A stretch of 64,000 nt of DNA, from the NCBI GenBank assembly GCA_936450465.1, contig OW388304.1, positions 41,540,914-41,604,913 of the forward strand. Reading direction: 5' to 3'. This stretch comes from Gibbula magus. Lineage: Eukaryota; Mollusca; Gastropoda; Trochida; Trochidae. Both the position numbers and the translations under genes were made by a program. This document shows, one piece after another, positions 20,225 to 35,200 of this stretch. Position 1 is the first letter of the stretch. Each line of letters opens with the position of its first letter. The notes beneath the pieces are model-generated. The model did no database searches and had not been told where the DNA came from. It saw only the letters and a list, made by a program, of their open reading frames with translations.

Positions 20225-23200
20225 ACAAGTCGGTTTAGCAAATCCTCATTGTACAAACTATTCATGTTATTAATCTTCTTGATTGAGTTTCCTAAATGAT
20301 AAACTTGGTTTCTTTGCCATACATATTCATTTATTCAAATCTCCGTGAGTTTCCTCAATTATTGACATGGTTTCTTTGCGTTTTATATTTTACATGGTTA
20401 CTTTGGCATACAATATTCATGTATTTTAATCTCTTTGACTGCTTACTCTTTTCCTTTTTTCCCTTTTTTTTCCTTTTAACAATACCTTGAAAGGATACAT
20501 GTATGTCATGTTTATTTTCAGATGTTACCACATTGATGTTTTCCCAAAAATCGTTATTGACCCATCTTCCATGGTTATAGAAAATCTTCATCAATATGAA
20601 CTTTTTGAATATCTAAAACATCTTTAAAATACTCAACCCATCCTGAGCAGTCAAACCATGGTACATAATTAAATGAAGCGCCACTAAAATGTCTCATATG
20701 AGAGCACAATGATTTAACTCTTTTACCGCTGGAAAAGTCTGATAATATTGCATTGGTTATACTGTATATTCCCGCTTCTTCCAATCTCATACAAGTCGGT
20801 TTAGCACATCCTCATTGTACAAACTATTCATGTTATTAATCTTCTTGATTGAGTTTCCTAAATGATAAACTTGGTTTCTTTGCCATACATATTCATTTAT
20901 TCAAATCTCCGTGAGTTTCCTCAATTATTGACATGGTTTCTTTGCGTTTTATATTTTACATGGTTACTTTGGCATACAATATTCATGTATTTTAATCTCT
21001 TTGACTGCTTACTCTTTTCCTTTTTTCCCTTTTTTCCTTTTAACAATACCTTGAAAGGATACATGTATGTCATGTTTATTTTCAGATGTTACCACATTGA
21101 TGTTTTCCCAAAAATCGTTATTGACCCATCTTCCATGGTTATAGAAAATCTTCATCAATATGAACTTTTTGAATATCTAAAACATCTTTAAAATACTCAA
21201 CCCATCCTGAGCAGTCAAACCATGGTACATATTTAAATGAAGCGCCACTAAAATGTCTCATATGAGAGCACAATGATTTAACTCTTTTACCGCTGGAAAA
21301 GTCTGATAATATTGCATTGGTTATACTGTATATTCCCGCTTCTTCCAATCTCATACAAGTCGGTTTAGCAAATCCTCATTGTACAAACTATTCATGTTAT
21401 TAATCTTCTTGATTGAGTTTCCTAAATGATAAACTTGGTTTCTTTGCCATACATATTCATTTATTCAAATCTCCGTGAGTTTCCTCAATTATTGACATGG
21501 TTTCTTTGCGTTTTATAATTTTACATGGTTACTTTGGCATACAATATTCATGTATTTTAATCTCTTTGACTGCTTACTCTTTTCCTTTTTTCCCTTTTTT
21601 TCCTTTTAACAATACCTTGAAAGGATACATGTATGTCATGTTTATTTTCAGATGTTACCACATTGATGTTTTCCCAAAAATCGTTATTGATCCATCTTCC
21701 ATGGTTATAGAAAATCTTCATCAATATGAACTTTTTGAATATCTAAAACATCTATAAAATACTCAACCCATCCTGAGCAGTCAAACCATGGTACATAATT
21801 AAATGAAGCGCCACTAAAATGTCTCATATGAGAGCACAATGATTTAACTCTTTTACCGCTGGAAAAGTCTGATAATATTGCATTGGTTATACTGTATATT
21901 CCCGCTTCTTCCAATCTCATACAAGTCGGTTTAGCACATCCTCATTGTACAAACTATTCATGTTATTAATCTTCTTGATTGAGTTTCCTAAATGAAAAAC
22001 TTGGTTTCTTTGCCATACATATTCATTTATTCAAATCTCCGTGAGTTTCCTCAATTATTGACATGGTTTCTTTGCGTTTTATATTTTACATGGTTACTTT
22101 GGCATACAATATTCATGTATTTTAATCTCTTTGACTGCTTACTCTTTTCCTTTTTTCCCTTGTTTTCCTTTTAACAATACCTTGAAAGGATACATGTATG
22201 TCATGTTTATTTTCAGATGTTACCACATTGATGTTTTCCCAAAAATCGTTATTGACCCATCTTCCATGGTTATAGAAAATCTTCATCAATATAAACTTTT
22301 TGAATATCTAAAACATCTTTAAAATACTCAACCCATCCTGAGCAGTCAAACCATGATACATAATTAAATGAAGCGCCACTAAAATGTCTCATATGAGAGC
22401 ACAATGATTTAACTCTTTTACCGCTGGAAAAGTCTGATAATATTGCATTGGTTATACTGTATATTCCCGCTTCTTCCAATCTCATACAAGTCGGTTTAGC
22501 ACATCCTCATTGTACAAACTATTCATGTTATTAATCTTCTTGATTGAGTTTCCTAAATGAAAAACTTGGTTTCTTTACCATACATATTCATTTATTCAAA
22601 TCTCCGTGAGTTTCCTCAATTATTGACATGGTTTCTTTGCGTTTTATATTTTACATGGTTACTTTGGCATACAATATTCATGTATTTTAATCTCTTTGAC
22701 TGCTTACTCTTTTCCTTTTCTTCCTTTTAACAATACCTTGAAAGGATACATGTATGTCATGTTTATTTTCAGATGTTACCACATTGATGTTTTCCCAAAA
22801 ATCGTTATTGACCCATCTTCCATGGTTATAGAAAATCTTCATCAATATAAACTTTTTGAATATCTAAAACATCTTTAAAAAACTCAACCCATCCTGAGCA
22901 GTCAAACCATGGTACATAATTAAATGAAGCGCCACTAAAATGTCTCATATGAGAGCACAATGATTTAACTCTTTTACCGCTGGAAAAGTCTGATAATATT
23001 GCATTGGTTATACTGTATATTCCCGCTTCTTCCAATCTCATACAAGTCGGTTTAGCACATCCTCATTGTACAAACTATTCATGTTATTAATCTTCTTGAT
23101 TGAGTTTCCTAAATGATAAACTTGGTTTCTTTGCCATACATATTCATTTATTCAAATCTCCGTGAGTTTCCTCAATTATTGACATGGTTTCTTTGCGTTT

Positions 23201-26200
23201 TATATTTTACATGGTTACTTTGGCATACAATATTCATGTATTTTAATCTCTTTGACTGCTTACTCTTTTCCTTTTTTCCCTTTTTTTCCTTTTAGAAATA
23301 CCTTGAAAGGATACATGTATGTCATGTTTATTTTCAGATGTTACCACATTGATGTTTTCCCAAAAATCGTTATTGACCCATCTTCCATGGTTATAGAAAA
23401 TCTTCATCAATATGAACTTTTTGAATATCTAAAACATCTTTAAAATACTCAACCCATCCTGAGCAGTCAAACCATGGTACATATTTAAATGAAGCGCCAC
23501 TAAAATGTCTCATATGAGAGCACAATGATTTACCTCTTTTACCGCTGGAAAAGTCTGATAATATTGCATTGGTTATACTGTATATTCCCGCTTCTTCCAA
23601 TCTCATACAAGTCGGTTCAGCAAATCCTCATTGTACAAACTATTCATGTTATTAATCTTCTTGTTTGAGTTTCCTAAATGATAAACTTGGTTTCTTTGCC
23701 ATACATATTCATTTATTCAAATCTCCGTGAGTTTCCTCAATTATTGACATGGTTTCTTTGCGTTTTATAATTTTACATGGTTACTTTGGCATACAATATT
23801 CATGTATTTTAATCTCTTTGACTGCTTACTCTTTTCCTTTTTTCCCTTTTTTTCCTTTTAACAATACCTTGAAAGGATACATGTATGTCATGTTTATTTT
23901 CAGATGTTACCACATTGATGTTTTCCCAAAAATCGTTATTGATCCATCTTCCATGGTTATAGAAAATCTTCATCAATATGAACTTTTTGAATATCTAAAA
24001 CATCTTTAAAATACTCAACCCATCCTGAGCAGTCAAACCATGGTACATATTTAAATGAAGCGCCACTAAAATGTCTCATATGAGAGCACAATGATTTAAC
24101 TCTTTTACCGCTGGAAAAGTCTGATAATATTGCATTGGTTATACTGTATATTCCCGCTTCTTCCAATCTCATACAAGTCGGTTTAGCAAATCCTCATTGT
24201 ACAAACTATTCATGTTATTAATCTTCTTGATTGAGTTTCCTAAATGATAAACTTGGTTTCTTTGCCATACATATTCATTTATTCAAATCTCCGTGAGTTT
24301 CCTCAATTATTGACATGGTTTCTTTGCGTTTTATATTTTACATGGTTACTTTGGGATACAATATTCATGTATTTTAATCTCTTTGACTGCTTACTCTTTT
24401 CCTTTTTTCCCTTTTTTTCCTTTTAACAATACCTTGAAAGGATACATGTATGTCATGTTTATTTTCAGATGTTACCACATTGATGTTTTCCCAAAAATCG
24501 TTATTGACCCATCTTCCATGGTTATAGAAAATCTTCATCAATATAAACTTTTTGAATATCTAAAACATCTTTAAAATACTCAACCAATCCTGAGCAGTCA
24601 AACCATGGTACATAATTAAATGAAGCGCCACTAAAATGTCTCATATGAGAGCACAATGATTTAACTCTTTTACCGCTGGAAAAGTCTGATAATATTGCAT
24701 TGGTTATACTGTATATTCCCGCTTCTTCCAATCTCATACAAGTCGGTTTAGCACATCCTCATTGTACAAACTATTCATGTTATTAATCTTCTTGATTGAG
24801 TTTCCTAAATGATAAACTTGGTTTCTTTGCCATACATATTCATTTATTCAAATCTCCGTGAGTTTCCTCAATTATTGACATGGTTTCTTTGCGTTTTATA
24901 TTTTACATGGTTACTTTGGCATACAATATTCATGTATTTTAATCTCTTTGACTGCTTACTCTTTTCCTTTTTTCCCTTTTTTTCCTTTTAACAATACCTT
25001 GAAAGGATACATGTATGTCATGTTTACTTTCAGATGTAACCACATTGATGTTTTCCCAAAAATCGTTATTGACCCATCTTCCATGGTTATAGAAAATCTT
25101 CATCAATATGAACTTTTTGAATATCTAAAACATCTTTAAAATACTCAACCCATCCTGAGCAGTCAAACCATGGTACATAATTAAATGAAGCGCCACTAAA
25201 ATGTCTCATATGAGAGCACAATGATTTAACTCTTTTACCGCTGGAAAAGTCTGATAATATTGCATTGGTTATACTGTATATTCCCGCTTCTTCCAATCTC
25301 ATACAAGTCGGTTTAGCACATCCTCATTGTACAAACTATTCATGTTATTAATCTTCTTGATTGAGTTTCCTAAATGAAAAACTTGGTTTCTTTGCCATAC
25401 ATATTTATTTATTCAAATCTCCGTGAGTTTCCTCAATTATTGACATGGTTTCTTTGCGTTTTATATTTTACATGGTTACTTTGGCATACAATATTCATGT
25501 ATTTTAATCTCTTTGACTGCTTACTCTTTTCCTTTTTTCCCTTGTTTTCCTTTTAACAATACCTTGAAAGGATACATGTATGTCATGTTTATTTTCAGAT
25601 GTTACCACATTGATGTTTTCCCAAAAATCGTTATTGACCCATCTTCCATGGTTATAGAAAATCTTCATCAATATAAACTTTTTGAATATCTAAAACATCT
25701 TTAAAATACTCAACCCATCCTGAGCAGTCAAACCATGGTACATAATTAAATGAAGCGCCACTAAAATGTCTCATATGAGAGCACAATGATTTAACTCTTT
25801 TACCACTGGAAAAGTCTGATAATATTGCATTGGTTATACTGTATATTCCCGCTTCTTCCAATCTCATACAAGTCGGTTTAGCACATATTCATTGTACAAA
25901 CTATTCATGTTATTAATCTTCTTGATTGAGTTTCCTAAATGATAAACTTGGTTTCTTTGCCATACATATTCATTTATTCAAATCTCCGTGAGTTTCCTCA
26001 ATTATTGACATGGTTTCTTTGCGTTTTATATTTTACATGGTTACTTTGGCATACAATATTCATGTATTTTAATCTCTTTGACTGCTTACTCTTTTCCTTT
26101 TTTCCCTTTTTTTCCTTTTAACAATACCTTGAAAGGATACATGTATGTCATGTTTACTTTCAGATGTTACCACATTGATGTTTTCCCAAAAATCATTATT

Positions 26201-29200
26201 GACCCATCTTCCATGGTTATAGAAAATCTTCATCAATATGAACTTTTTGAATATCTAAAACATCTTTAAAATACTCAACCCATCCTGAGCAGTCAAACCA
26301 TGGTACATAATTAAATGAAGCGCCACTAAAATGTCTCATATGAGAGCACAATGATTTAACTCTTTTACCGTTTGAAAAGTCTGATAATATTGCATTGGTT
26401 ATACTGTATATTCCCGCTTCTTCCAATCTCATACAAGTCGGTTTAGCACATCCTCATTGTACAAACTATTCATGTTATTAATCTTCTTGATTGAGTTTCC
26501 TAAATGAAAAACTTGGTTTCTTTGCCATACATATTCATTTATTCAAATCTCCGTGAGTTTCCTCAATTATTGACATGGTTTCTTTGCGTTTTATATTTTA
26601 CATGGTTACTTTGGCATACAATATTCATGTATTTTAATCTCTTTGACTGCTTACTCTTTTCCTTTTTTTCCTTTTAACAATACCTTGAAAGGATACATGT
26701 ATGTCATGTTTATTTTCAGATGTTACCACATTGATGTTTTCCCAAAAATCGTTATTGACCCATCTTCCATGGTTATAGAAAATCTTCATCAATATAAACT
26801 TTTTGAATATCTAAAACATCTTTAAAAAACTCAACCCATCCTGAGCAGTCAAACCATGGTACATAATTAAATGAAGCGCCACTAAAATGTCTCATATGAG
26901 AGCACAATGATTTAACTCTTTTACCGCTGGAAAAGTCTGATAATATTGCATTGGTTATACTGTATATTCCCGCTTCTTCCAATCTCATACAAGTCGGTTT
27001 AGCACATCCTCATTGTACAAACTATTCATGTTATTAATCTTCTTGATTGAGTTTCCTAAATGATAAACTTGGTTTCTTTGCCATACATATTCATTTATTC
27101 AAATCTCCGTGAGTTTCCTCAATTATTGACATGGTTTCTTTGCGTTTTATATTTTACATGGTTACTTTGGCATACAATATTCATGTATTTTAATCTCTTT
27201 GACTGCTTACTCTTTTCCTTTTTTCCCTTTTTTTCCTTTTAACAATACCTTGAAAGGATACATGTATGTCATGTTTATTTTCAGATGTTACCACATTGAT
27301 GTTTTCCCAAAAATCGTTATTGACCCATCTTCCATGGTTATAGAAAATCTTCATCAATATGAACTTTTTGAATATCTAAAACATCTTTAAAATACTCAAC
27401 CCATCCTGAGCAGTCAAACCATGGTACATATTTAAATGAAGCGCCACTAAAATGTCTCATATGAGAGCACAATGATTTACCTCTTTTACCGCTGGAAAAG
27501 TCTGATAATATTGCATTGGTTATACTGTATATTCCCGCTTCTTCCAATCTCATACAAGTCGGTTCAGCAAATCCTCATTGTACAAACTATTCATGTTATT
27601 AATCTTCTTGTTTGAGTTTCCTAAATGATAAACTTGGTTTCTTTGCCATACATATTCATTTATTCAAATCTCCGTGAGTTTCCTCAATTATTGACATGGT
27701 TTCTTTGCGTTTTATATTTTACATGGTTACTTTGGGATACAATATTCATGTATTTTAATCTCTTTGACTGCTTACTCTTTTCCTTTTTTCCCTTTTTTTC
27801 CTTTTAACAATACCTTGAAAGGATACATGTATGTCATGTTTATTTTCAGATGTTACCACATTGATGTTTTCCCAAAAATCGTTATTGATCCATCTTCCAT
27901 GGTTATAGAAAATCTTCATCAATATGAACTTTTTGAATATCTAAAACATCTTTAAAATACTCAACCCATCCTGAGCAGTCAAACCATGGTACATATTTAA
28001 ATGAAGCGCCACTAAAATGTCTCATATGAGAGCACAATGATTTAACTCTTTTACCGCTGGAAAAGTCTGATAATATTGCATTGGTTATACTGTATATTCC
28101 CGCTTCTTCCAATCTCATACAAGTCGGTTTAGCAAATCCTCATTGTACATCCTATTCATGTTATTAATCTTCTTGATTGAGTTTCCTAAATGATAAACTT
28201 GGTTTCTTTGCCATACATATTCGTTTATTCAAATCTCCGTGAGTTTCCTCAATTATTGACATGGTTTCTTTGCGTTTTATATTTTACATGGTTACTTTGG
28301 GATACAATATTCATGTATTTTAATCTCTTTGACTGCTTACTCTTTTCCTTTTTTCCCTTTTTTTCCTTTTAACAATACCTTGAAAGGATACATGTATGTC
28401 ATGTTTATTTTCAGATGTTACCACATTGATGTTTTCCCAAAAATCGTTATTGACCCATCTTCCATGGTTATAGAAAATCTTCATCAATATAAACTTTTTG
28501 AATATCTAAAACATCTTTAAAATACTCAACCCATCCTGAGCAGTCAAACCATGGTACATAATTAAATGAAGCGCCACTAAAATGTCTCATATGAGAGCAC
28601 AATGATTTAACTCTTTTACCGCTGGAAAAGTCTGATAATATTGCATTGGTTATACTGTATATTCCCGCTTCTTCCAATCTCATACAAGTCGGTTTAGCAC
28701 ATCCTCATTGTACAAACTATTCATGTTATTAATCTTCTTGATTGAGTTTCCTAAATGATAAACTTGGTTTCTTTGCCATACATATTCATTTATTCAAATC
28801 TCCGTGAGTTTCCTCAATTATTGACATGGTTTCTTTGCGTTTTATATTTTACATGGTTACTTTGGCATACAATATTTATGTATTTTAATCTCTTTGACTG
28901 CTTACTCTTTTCCTTTTTTCCCTTTTTTTCCTTTTAACAATACCTTGAAAGGATACATGTATGTCATGTTTACTTTCAGATGTAACCACATTGATGTTTT
29001 CCCAAAAATCGTTATTGACCCATCTTCCATGGTTATAGAAAATCTTCATCAATATGAACTTTTTGAATATCTAAAACATCTTTAAAATACTCAACCCATC
29101 CTGAGCAGTCAAACCATGGTACATAATTAAATGAAGCGCCACTAAAATGTCTCATATGAGAGCACAATGATTTAACTCTTTTACCGCTGGAAAAGTCTGA

Positions 29201-32200
29201 TAATATTGCATTGGTTATACTGTATATTCCCGCTTCTTCCAATCTCATACAAGTCGGTTTAGCACATCCTCATTGTACAAACTATTCATGTTATTAATCT
29301 TCTTGATTGAGTTTCCTAAATGAAAAACTTGGTTTCTTTGCCATACATATTCATTTATTCAAATCTCCGTGAGTTTCCTCAATTATTGACATGGTTTCTT
29401 TGCGTTTTATATTTTACATGGTTACTTTGGCATACAATATTCATGTATTTTAATCTCTTTGACTGCTTACTCTTTTCCTTTTTTCCCTTTTTTTCCTTTT
29501 AACAATACCTTGAAAGGATACATGTATGTCATGTTTACTTTCAGATGTTACCACATTGATGTTTTCCCAAAAATCGTTATTGACCCATCTTCCATGGTTA
29601 TAGAAAATCTTCATCAATATGAACTTTTTGAATATCTAAAACATCTTTAAAATACTCAACCCATCCTGAGCAGTCAAACCATGGTACATAATTAAATGAA
29701 GCGCCACTAAAATGTCTCATATGAGAGCACAATGATTTAACTCTTTTACCGCTGGAAAAGTCTGATAATATTGCATTGGTTATACTGTATATTCCCGCTT
29801 CTTCCAATCTCATACAAGTCGGTTTAGCAAATCCTCATTGTACAAACTATTCATGTTATTAATGTGGAGCAATGTGGAGCACAGTGGTGTAGTGGTTAGC
29901 ATGTCTGCCTCTCACGCCAACGGCCCGGGTTCGAATCCCGGTGGAGACACCAAACATTTGTGACCTGGGTCTTATTCTGTGTTGTGTCCTTGGGCAAGTC
30001 ACTTCATCCACATTGCACTCAGTTCACCCAGCTGTACAAATGGGTACCTGAACACGGGAATGTATGGACCTATATGGTCGCGCGGAGCGCCTCACAGGCA
30101 GCACCGAAAGTACGATTCCTTCAGGGTAATAATTGTGTAGCGCCTTGAGCATGCATTGTTCATGGATATGTGCGCATTATAAATGGACTATTATTATTAT
30201 TATTAATCTTCTTGATTGAGTTTCCTAAATGATAAACTTGGTTTCTTTGCCATACATATTCATTTATTCAAATCTCCGTGAGTTTCCTCAATTATTGACA
30301 TGGTTTCTTTGCGTTTTATATTTTACATGGTTACTTTGGGATACAATATTCATGTATTTTAATCTCTTTGACTGCTTACTCTTTTCCTTTTTTCCCTTTT
30401 TTTCCTTTTAACAATACCTTGAAAGGATACATGTATGTCATGTTTATTTTCAGATGTTACCACATTGATGTTTTCCCAAAAATCGTTATTGACCCATCTT
30501 CCATGGTTATAGAAAATCTTCATCAATATAAACTTTTTGAATATCTAAAACATCTTTAAAATACTCAACCCATCCTGAGCAGTCAAACCATGGTACATAA
30601 TTAAATGAAGCGCCACTAAAATGTCTCATATGAGAGCACAATGATTTAACTCTTTTACCGCTGGAAAAGTCTGATAATATTGCATTGGTTATACTGTATA
30701 TTCCCGCTTCTTCCAATCTCATACAAGTCGGTTTAGCACATCCTCATTGTACAAACTATTCATGTTATTAATCTTCTTGATTGAGTTTCCTAAATGATAA
30801 ACTTGGTTTCTTTGCCATACATATTCATTTATTCAAATCTCCGTGAGTTTCCTCAATTATTGACATGGTTTCTTTGCGTTTTATATTTTACATGGTTACT
30901 TTGGCATACAATATTCATGTATTTTAATCTCTTTGACTGCTTACTCTTTTCCTTTTTTCCCTTTTTTTCCTTTTAACAATACCTTGAAAGGATACATGTA
31001 TGTCATGTTTACTTTCAGATGTTACCACATTGATGTTTTCCCAAAAATCGTTATTGACCCATCTTCCATGGTTATAGAAAATCTTCATCAATATGAACTT
31101 TTTGAATATCTAAAACATCTTTAAAATACTCAACCCATCCTGAGCAGTCAAACCATGGTACATAATTAAATGAAGCGCCACTAAAATGTCTCATATGAGA
31201 GCACAATGATTTAACTCTTTTACCGCTGGAAAAGTCTGATAATATTGCATTGGTTATACTGTATATTCCCGCTTCTTCCAATCTCATACAAGTCGGTTTA
31301 GCACATCCTCATTGTACAAACTATTCATGTTATTAATCTTCTTGATTGAGTTTCCTAAATGAAAAACTTGGTTTCTTTGCCATACATATTCATTTATTCA
31401 AATCTCCGTGAGTTTCCTCAATTATTGACATGGTTTCTTTGCGTTTTATATTTTACATGGTTACTTTGGCATACAATATTCATGTATTTTAATCTCTTTG
31501 ACTGCTTACTCTTTTCCTTTTTTCCCTTTTTTTCCTTTTAACAATACCTTGAAAGGATACATGTATGTCATGTTTATTTTCAGATGTTACCACATTGATG
31601 TTTTCCCAAAAATCGTTATTGACCCATCTTCCATGGTTATAGAAAATCTTCATCAATATAAACTTTTTGAATATCTAAAACATCTTTAAAATACTCAACC
31701 CATCCTGAGCAGTCAAACCATGGTACATAATTAAATGAAGCGCCACTTAAATGTCTCATATGAGAGCACAATGATTTAACTCTTTTACCACTGGAAAAGT
31801 CTGATAATATTGCATTGGTTATACTGTATATTCCCGCTTCTTCCAATCTCATACAAGTCGGTTTAGCACATCCTCATTGTACAAACTATTCATGTTATTA
31901 ATCTTCTTGATTGAGTTTCCTAAATGATAAACTTGGTTTCTTTGCCATACATATTCATTTATTCAAATCTCCGTGAGTTTCCTCAATTATTGACATGGTT
32001 TCTTTGCGTTTTATATTTTACATGGTTACTTTGGCATACAATATTCATGTATTTTAATCTCTTTGACTGCTTACTCTTTTCCTTTTTTCCCTTTTTTTCC
32101 TTTTAACAATACCTTGAAAGGATACATGTATGTCATGTTTACTTTCAGATGTTACCACATTGATGTTTTCCCAAAAATCGTTATTGACCCATCTTCCATG

Positions 32201-35200
32201 GTTATAGAAAATCTTCATCAATATGAACTTTTTGAATATCTAAAACATCTTTAAAATACTCAACCCATCCTGAGCAGTCAAACCATGGTACATAATTAAA
32301 TGAAGCGCCACTAAAATGTCTCATATGAGAGCACAATGATTTAACTCTTTTACCGCTGGAAAAGTCTGATAATATTGCATTGGTTATACTGTATATTCCC
32401 GCTTCTTCCAATCTCATACAAGTCGGTTTAGCACATCCTCATTGTACAAACTATTCATGTTATTAATCTTCTTGATTGAGTTTCCTAAATGATAAACTTG
32501 GTTTCTTTGCCATACATATTCATTTATTCAAATCTCCGTGAGTTTCCTCAATTATTGACATGGTTTCTTTGCGTTTTATATTTTACATGGTTACTTTGGC
32601 ATACAATATTCATGTATTTTAATCTCTTTGACTGCTTACTCTTTTCCTTTTTTCCCTTTTTTTCCTTTTAACAATACCTTGAAAGGATACATGTATGTCA
32701 TGTTTACTTTCAGATGTTACCACATTGATGTTTTCCCAAAAATCGTTATTGACCCATCTTCCATGGTTATAGAAAATCTTCATCAATATGAACTTTTTGA
32801 ATATCTAAAACATCTTTAAAATACTCAACCCATCCTGAGCAGTCAAACCATGGTACATAATTAAATGAAGCGCCACTAAAATGTCTCATATGAGAGCACA
32901 ATGATTTAACTCTTTTACCGCTGGAAAAGTCTGATAATATTGCATTGGTTATACTGTATATTCCCGCTTCTTCCAATCTCATACAAGTCGGTTTAGCACA
33001 TCCTCATTGTACAAACTATTCATGTTATTAATCTTCTTGATTGAGTTTCCTAAATGAAAAACTTGGTTTCTTTGCCATACATATTCATTTATTCAAATCT
33101 CCGTGAGTTTCCTCAATTATTGACATGGTTTCTTTGCGTTTTATATTTTACATGGTTACTTTGGCATACAATATTCATGTATTTTAATCTCTTTGACTGC
33201 TTACTCTTTTCCTTTTTTCCCTTTTTTTCCTTTTAACAATACCTTGAAAGGATACATGTATGTCATGTTTACTTTCAGATGTTACCACATTGATGTTTTC
33301 CCAAAAATCGTTATTGACCCATCTTCCATGGTTATAGAAAATCTTCATCAATATGAACTTTTTGAATATCTAAAACATCTTTAAAATACTCAACCCATCC
33401 TGAGCAGTCAAACCATGGTACATAATTAAATGAAGCGCCACTAAAATGTCTCATATGAGAGCACAATGATTTAACTCTTTTACCGCTGGAAAAGTCTGAT
33501 AATATTGCATTGGTTATACTGTATATTCCCGCTTCTTCCAATCTCATACAAGTCGGTTTAGCACATCCTCATTGTACAAACTATTCATGTTATTAATCTT
33601 CTTGATTGAGTTTCCTAAATGAAAAACTTGGTTTCTTTGCCATACATATTCATTTATTCAAATCTCCGTGAGTTTCCTCAATTATTGACATGGTTTCTTT
33701 GCGTTTTATATTTTACATGGTTACTTTGGCATACAATATTCATGTATTTTAATCTCTTTGACTGCTTACTCTTTTCCTTTTTTCCCTTTTTTTCCTTTTA
33801 ACAATACCTTGAAAGGATACATGTATGTCATGTTTATTTTCAGATGTTACCACATAGATGTTTTCCCAAAAATCGTTATTGACCCATCTTCCATGGTTAT
33901 AGAAAATCTTCATCAATATAAACTTTTTGAATATCTAAAACATCTTTAAAATACTCAACCCATCCTGAGCAGTCAAACCATGGTACATAATTAAATGAAG
34001 CGCCACTAAAATGTCTCATATGAGAGCACAATGATTTAACTCTTTTACCGCTGGAAAAGTCTGATAATATTGCATTGGTTATACTGTATATTCCCGCTTC
34101 TTCCAATCTCATACAAGTCGGTTTAGCACATCCTCATTGTACAAACTATTCATGTTATTAATCTTCTTGATTGAGTTTCCTAAATGATAAACTTGGTTTC
34201 TTTGCCATACATATTCATTTATTCAAATCTCCGTGAGTTTCCTCAATTATTGACATGGTTTCTTTGCGTTTTATATTTTACATGGTTACTTTGGCATACA
34301 ATATTCATGTATTTTAATCTCTTTGACTGCTTACTCTTTTCCTTTTTTCCCTTTTTTTCCTTTTAACAATACCTTGAAAGGATACATGTATGTCATGTTT
34401 ACTTTCAGATGTTACCACATTGATGTTTTCCCAAAAATCGTTATTGACCCATCTTCCATGGTTATAGAAAATCTTCATCAATATGAACTTTTTGAATATC
34501 TAAAACATCTTTAAAATACTCAACCCATCCTGAGCAGTCAAACCATGGTACATAATTAAATGAAGCGCCACTAAAATGTCTCATATGAGAGCACAATGAT
34601 TTAACTCTTTTACCGCTGGAAAAGTCTGATAATATTGCATTGGTTATACTGTATATTCCCGCTTCTTCCAATCTCATACAAGTCGGTTTAGCACATCCTC
34701 ATTGTACAAACTATTCATGTTATTAATCTTCTTGATTGAGTTTCCTAAATGAAAAACTTGGTTTCTTTGCCATACATATTCATTTATTCAAATCTCCGTG
34801 AGTTTCCTCAATTATTGACATGGTTTCTTTGCGTTTTATATTTTACATGGTTACTTTGGCATACAATATTCATGTATTTTAATCTCTTTGACTGCTTACT
34901 CTTTTCCTTTTTTCCCTTTTTTTCCTTTTAACAATACCTTGAAAGGATACATGTATGTCATGTTTATTTTCAGATGTTACCACATTGATGTTTTCCCAAA
35001 AATCGTTATTGACCCATCTTCCATGGTTATAGAAAATCTTCATCAATATGAACTTTTTGAATATCTAAAACATCTTTAAAATACTCAACCCATCCTGAGC
35101 AGTCAAACCATGGTACATAATTAAATGAAGCGCCACTAAAATGTCTCATATGAGAGCACAATGATTTAACTCTTTTACCGCTGGAAAAGTCTGATAATAT

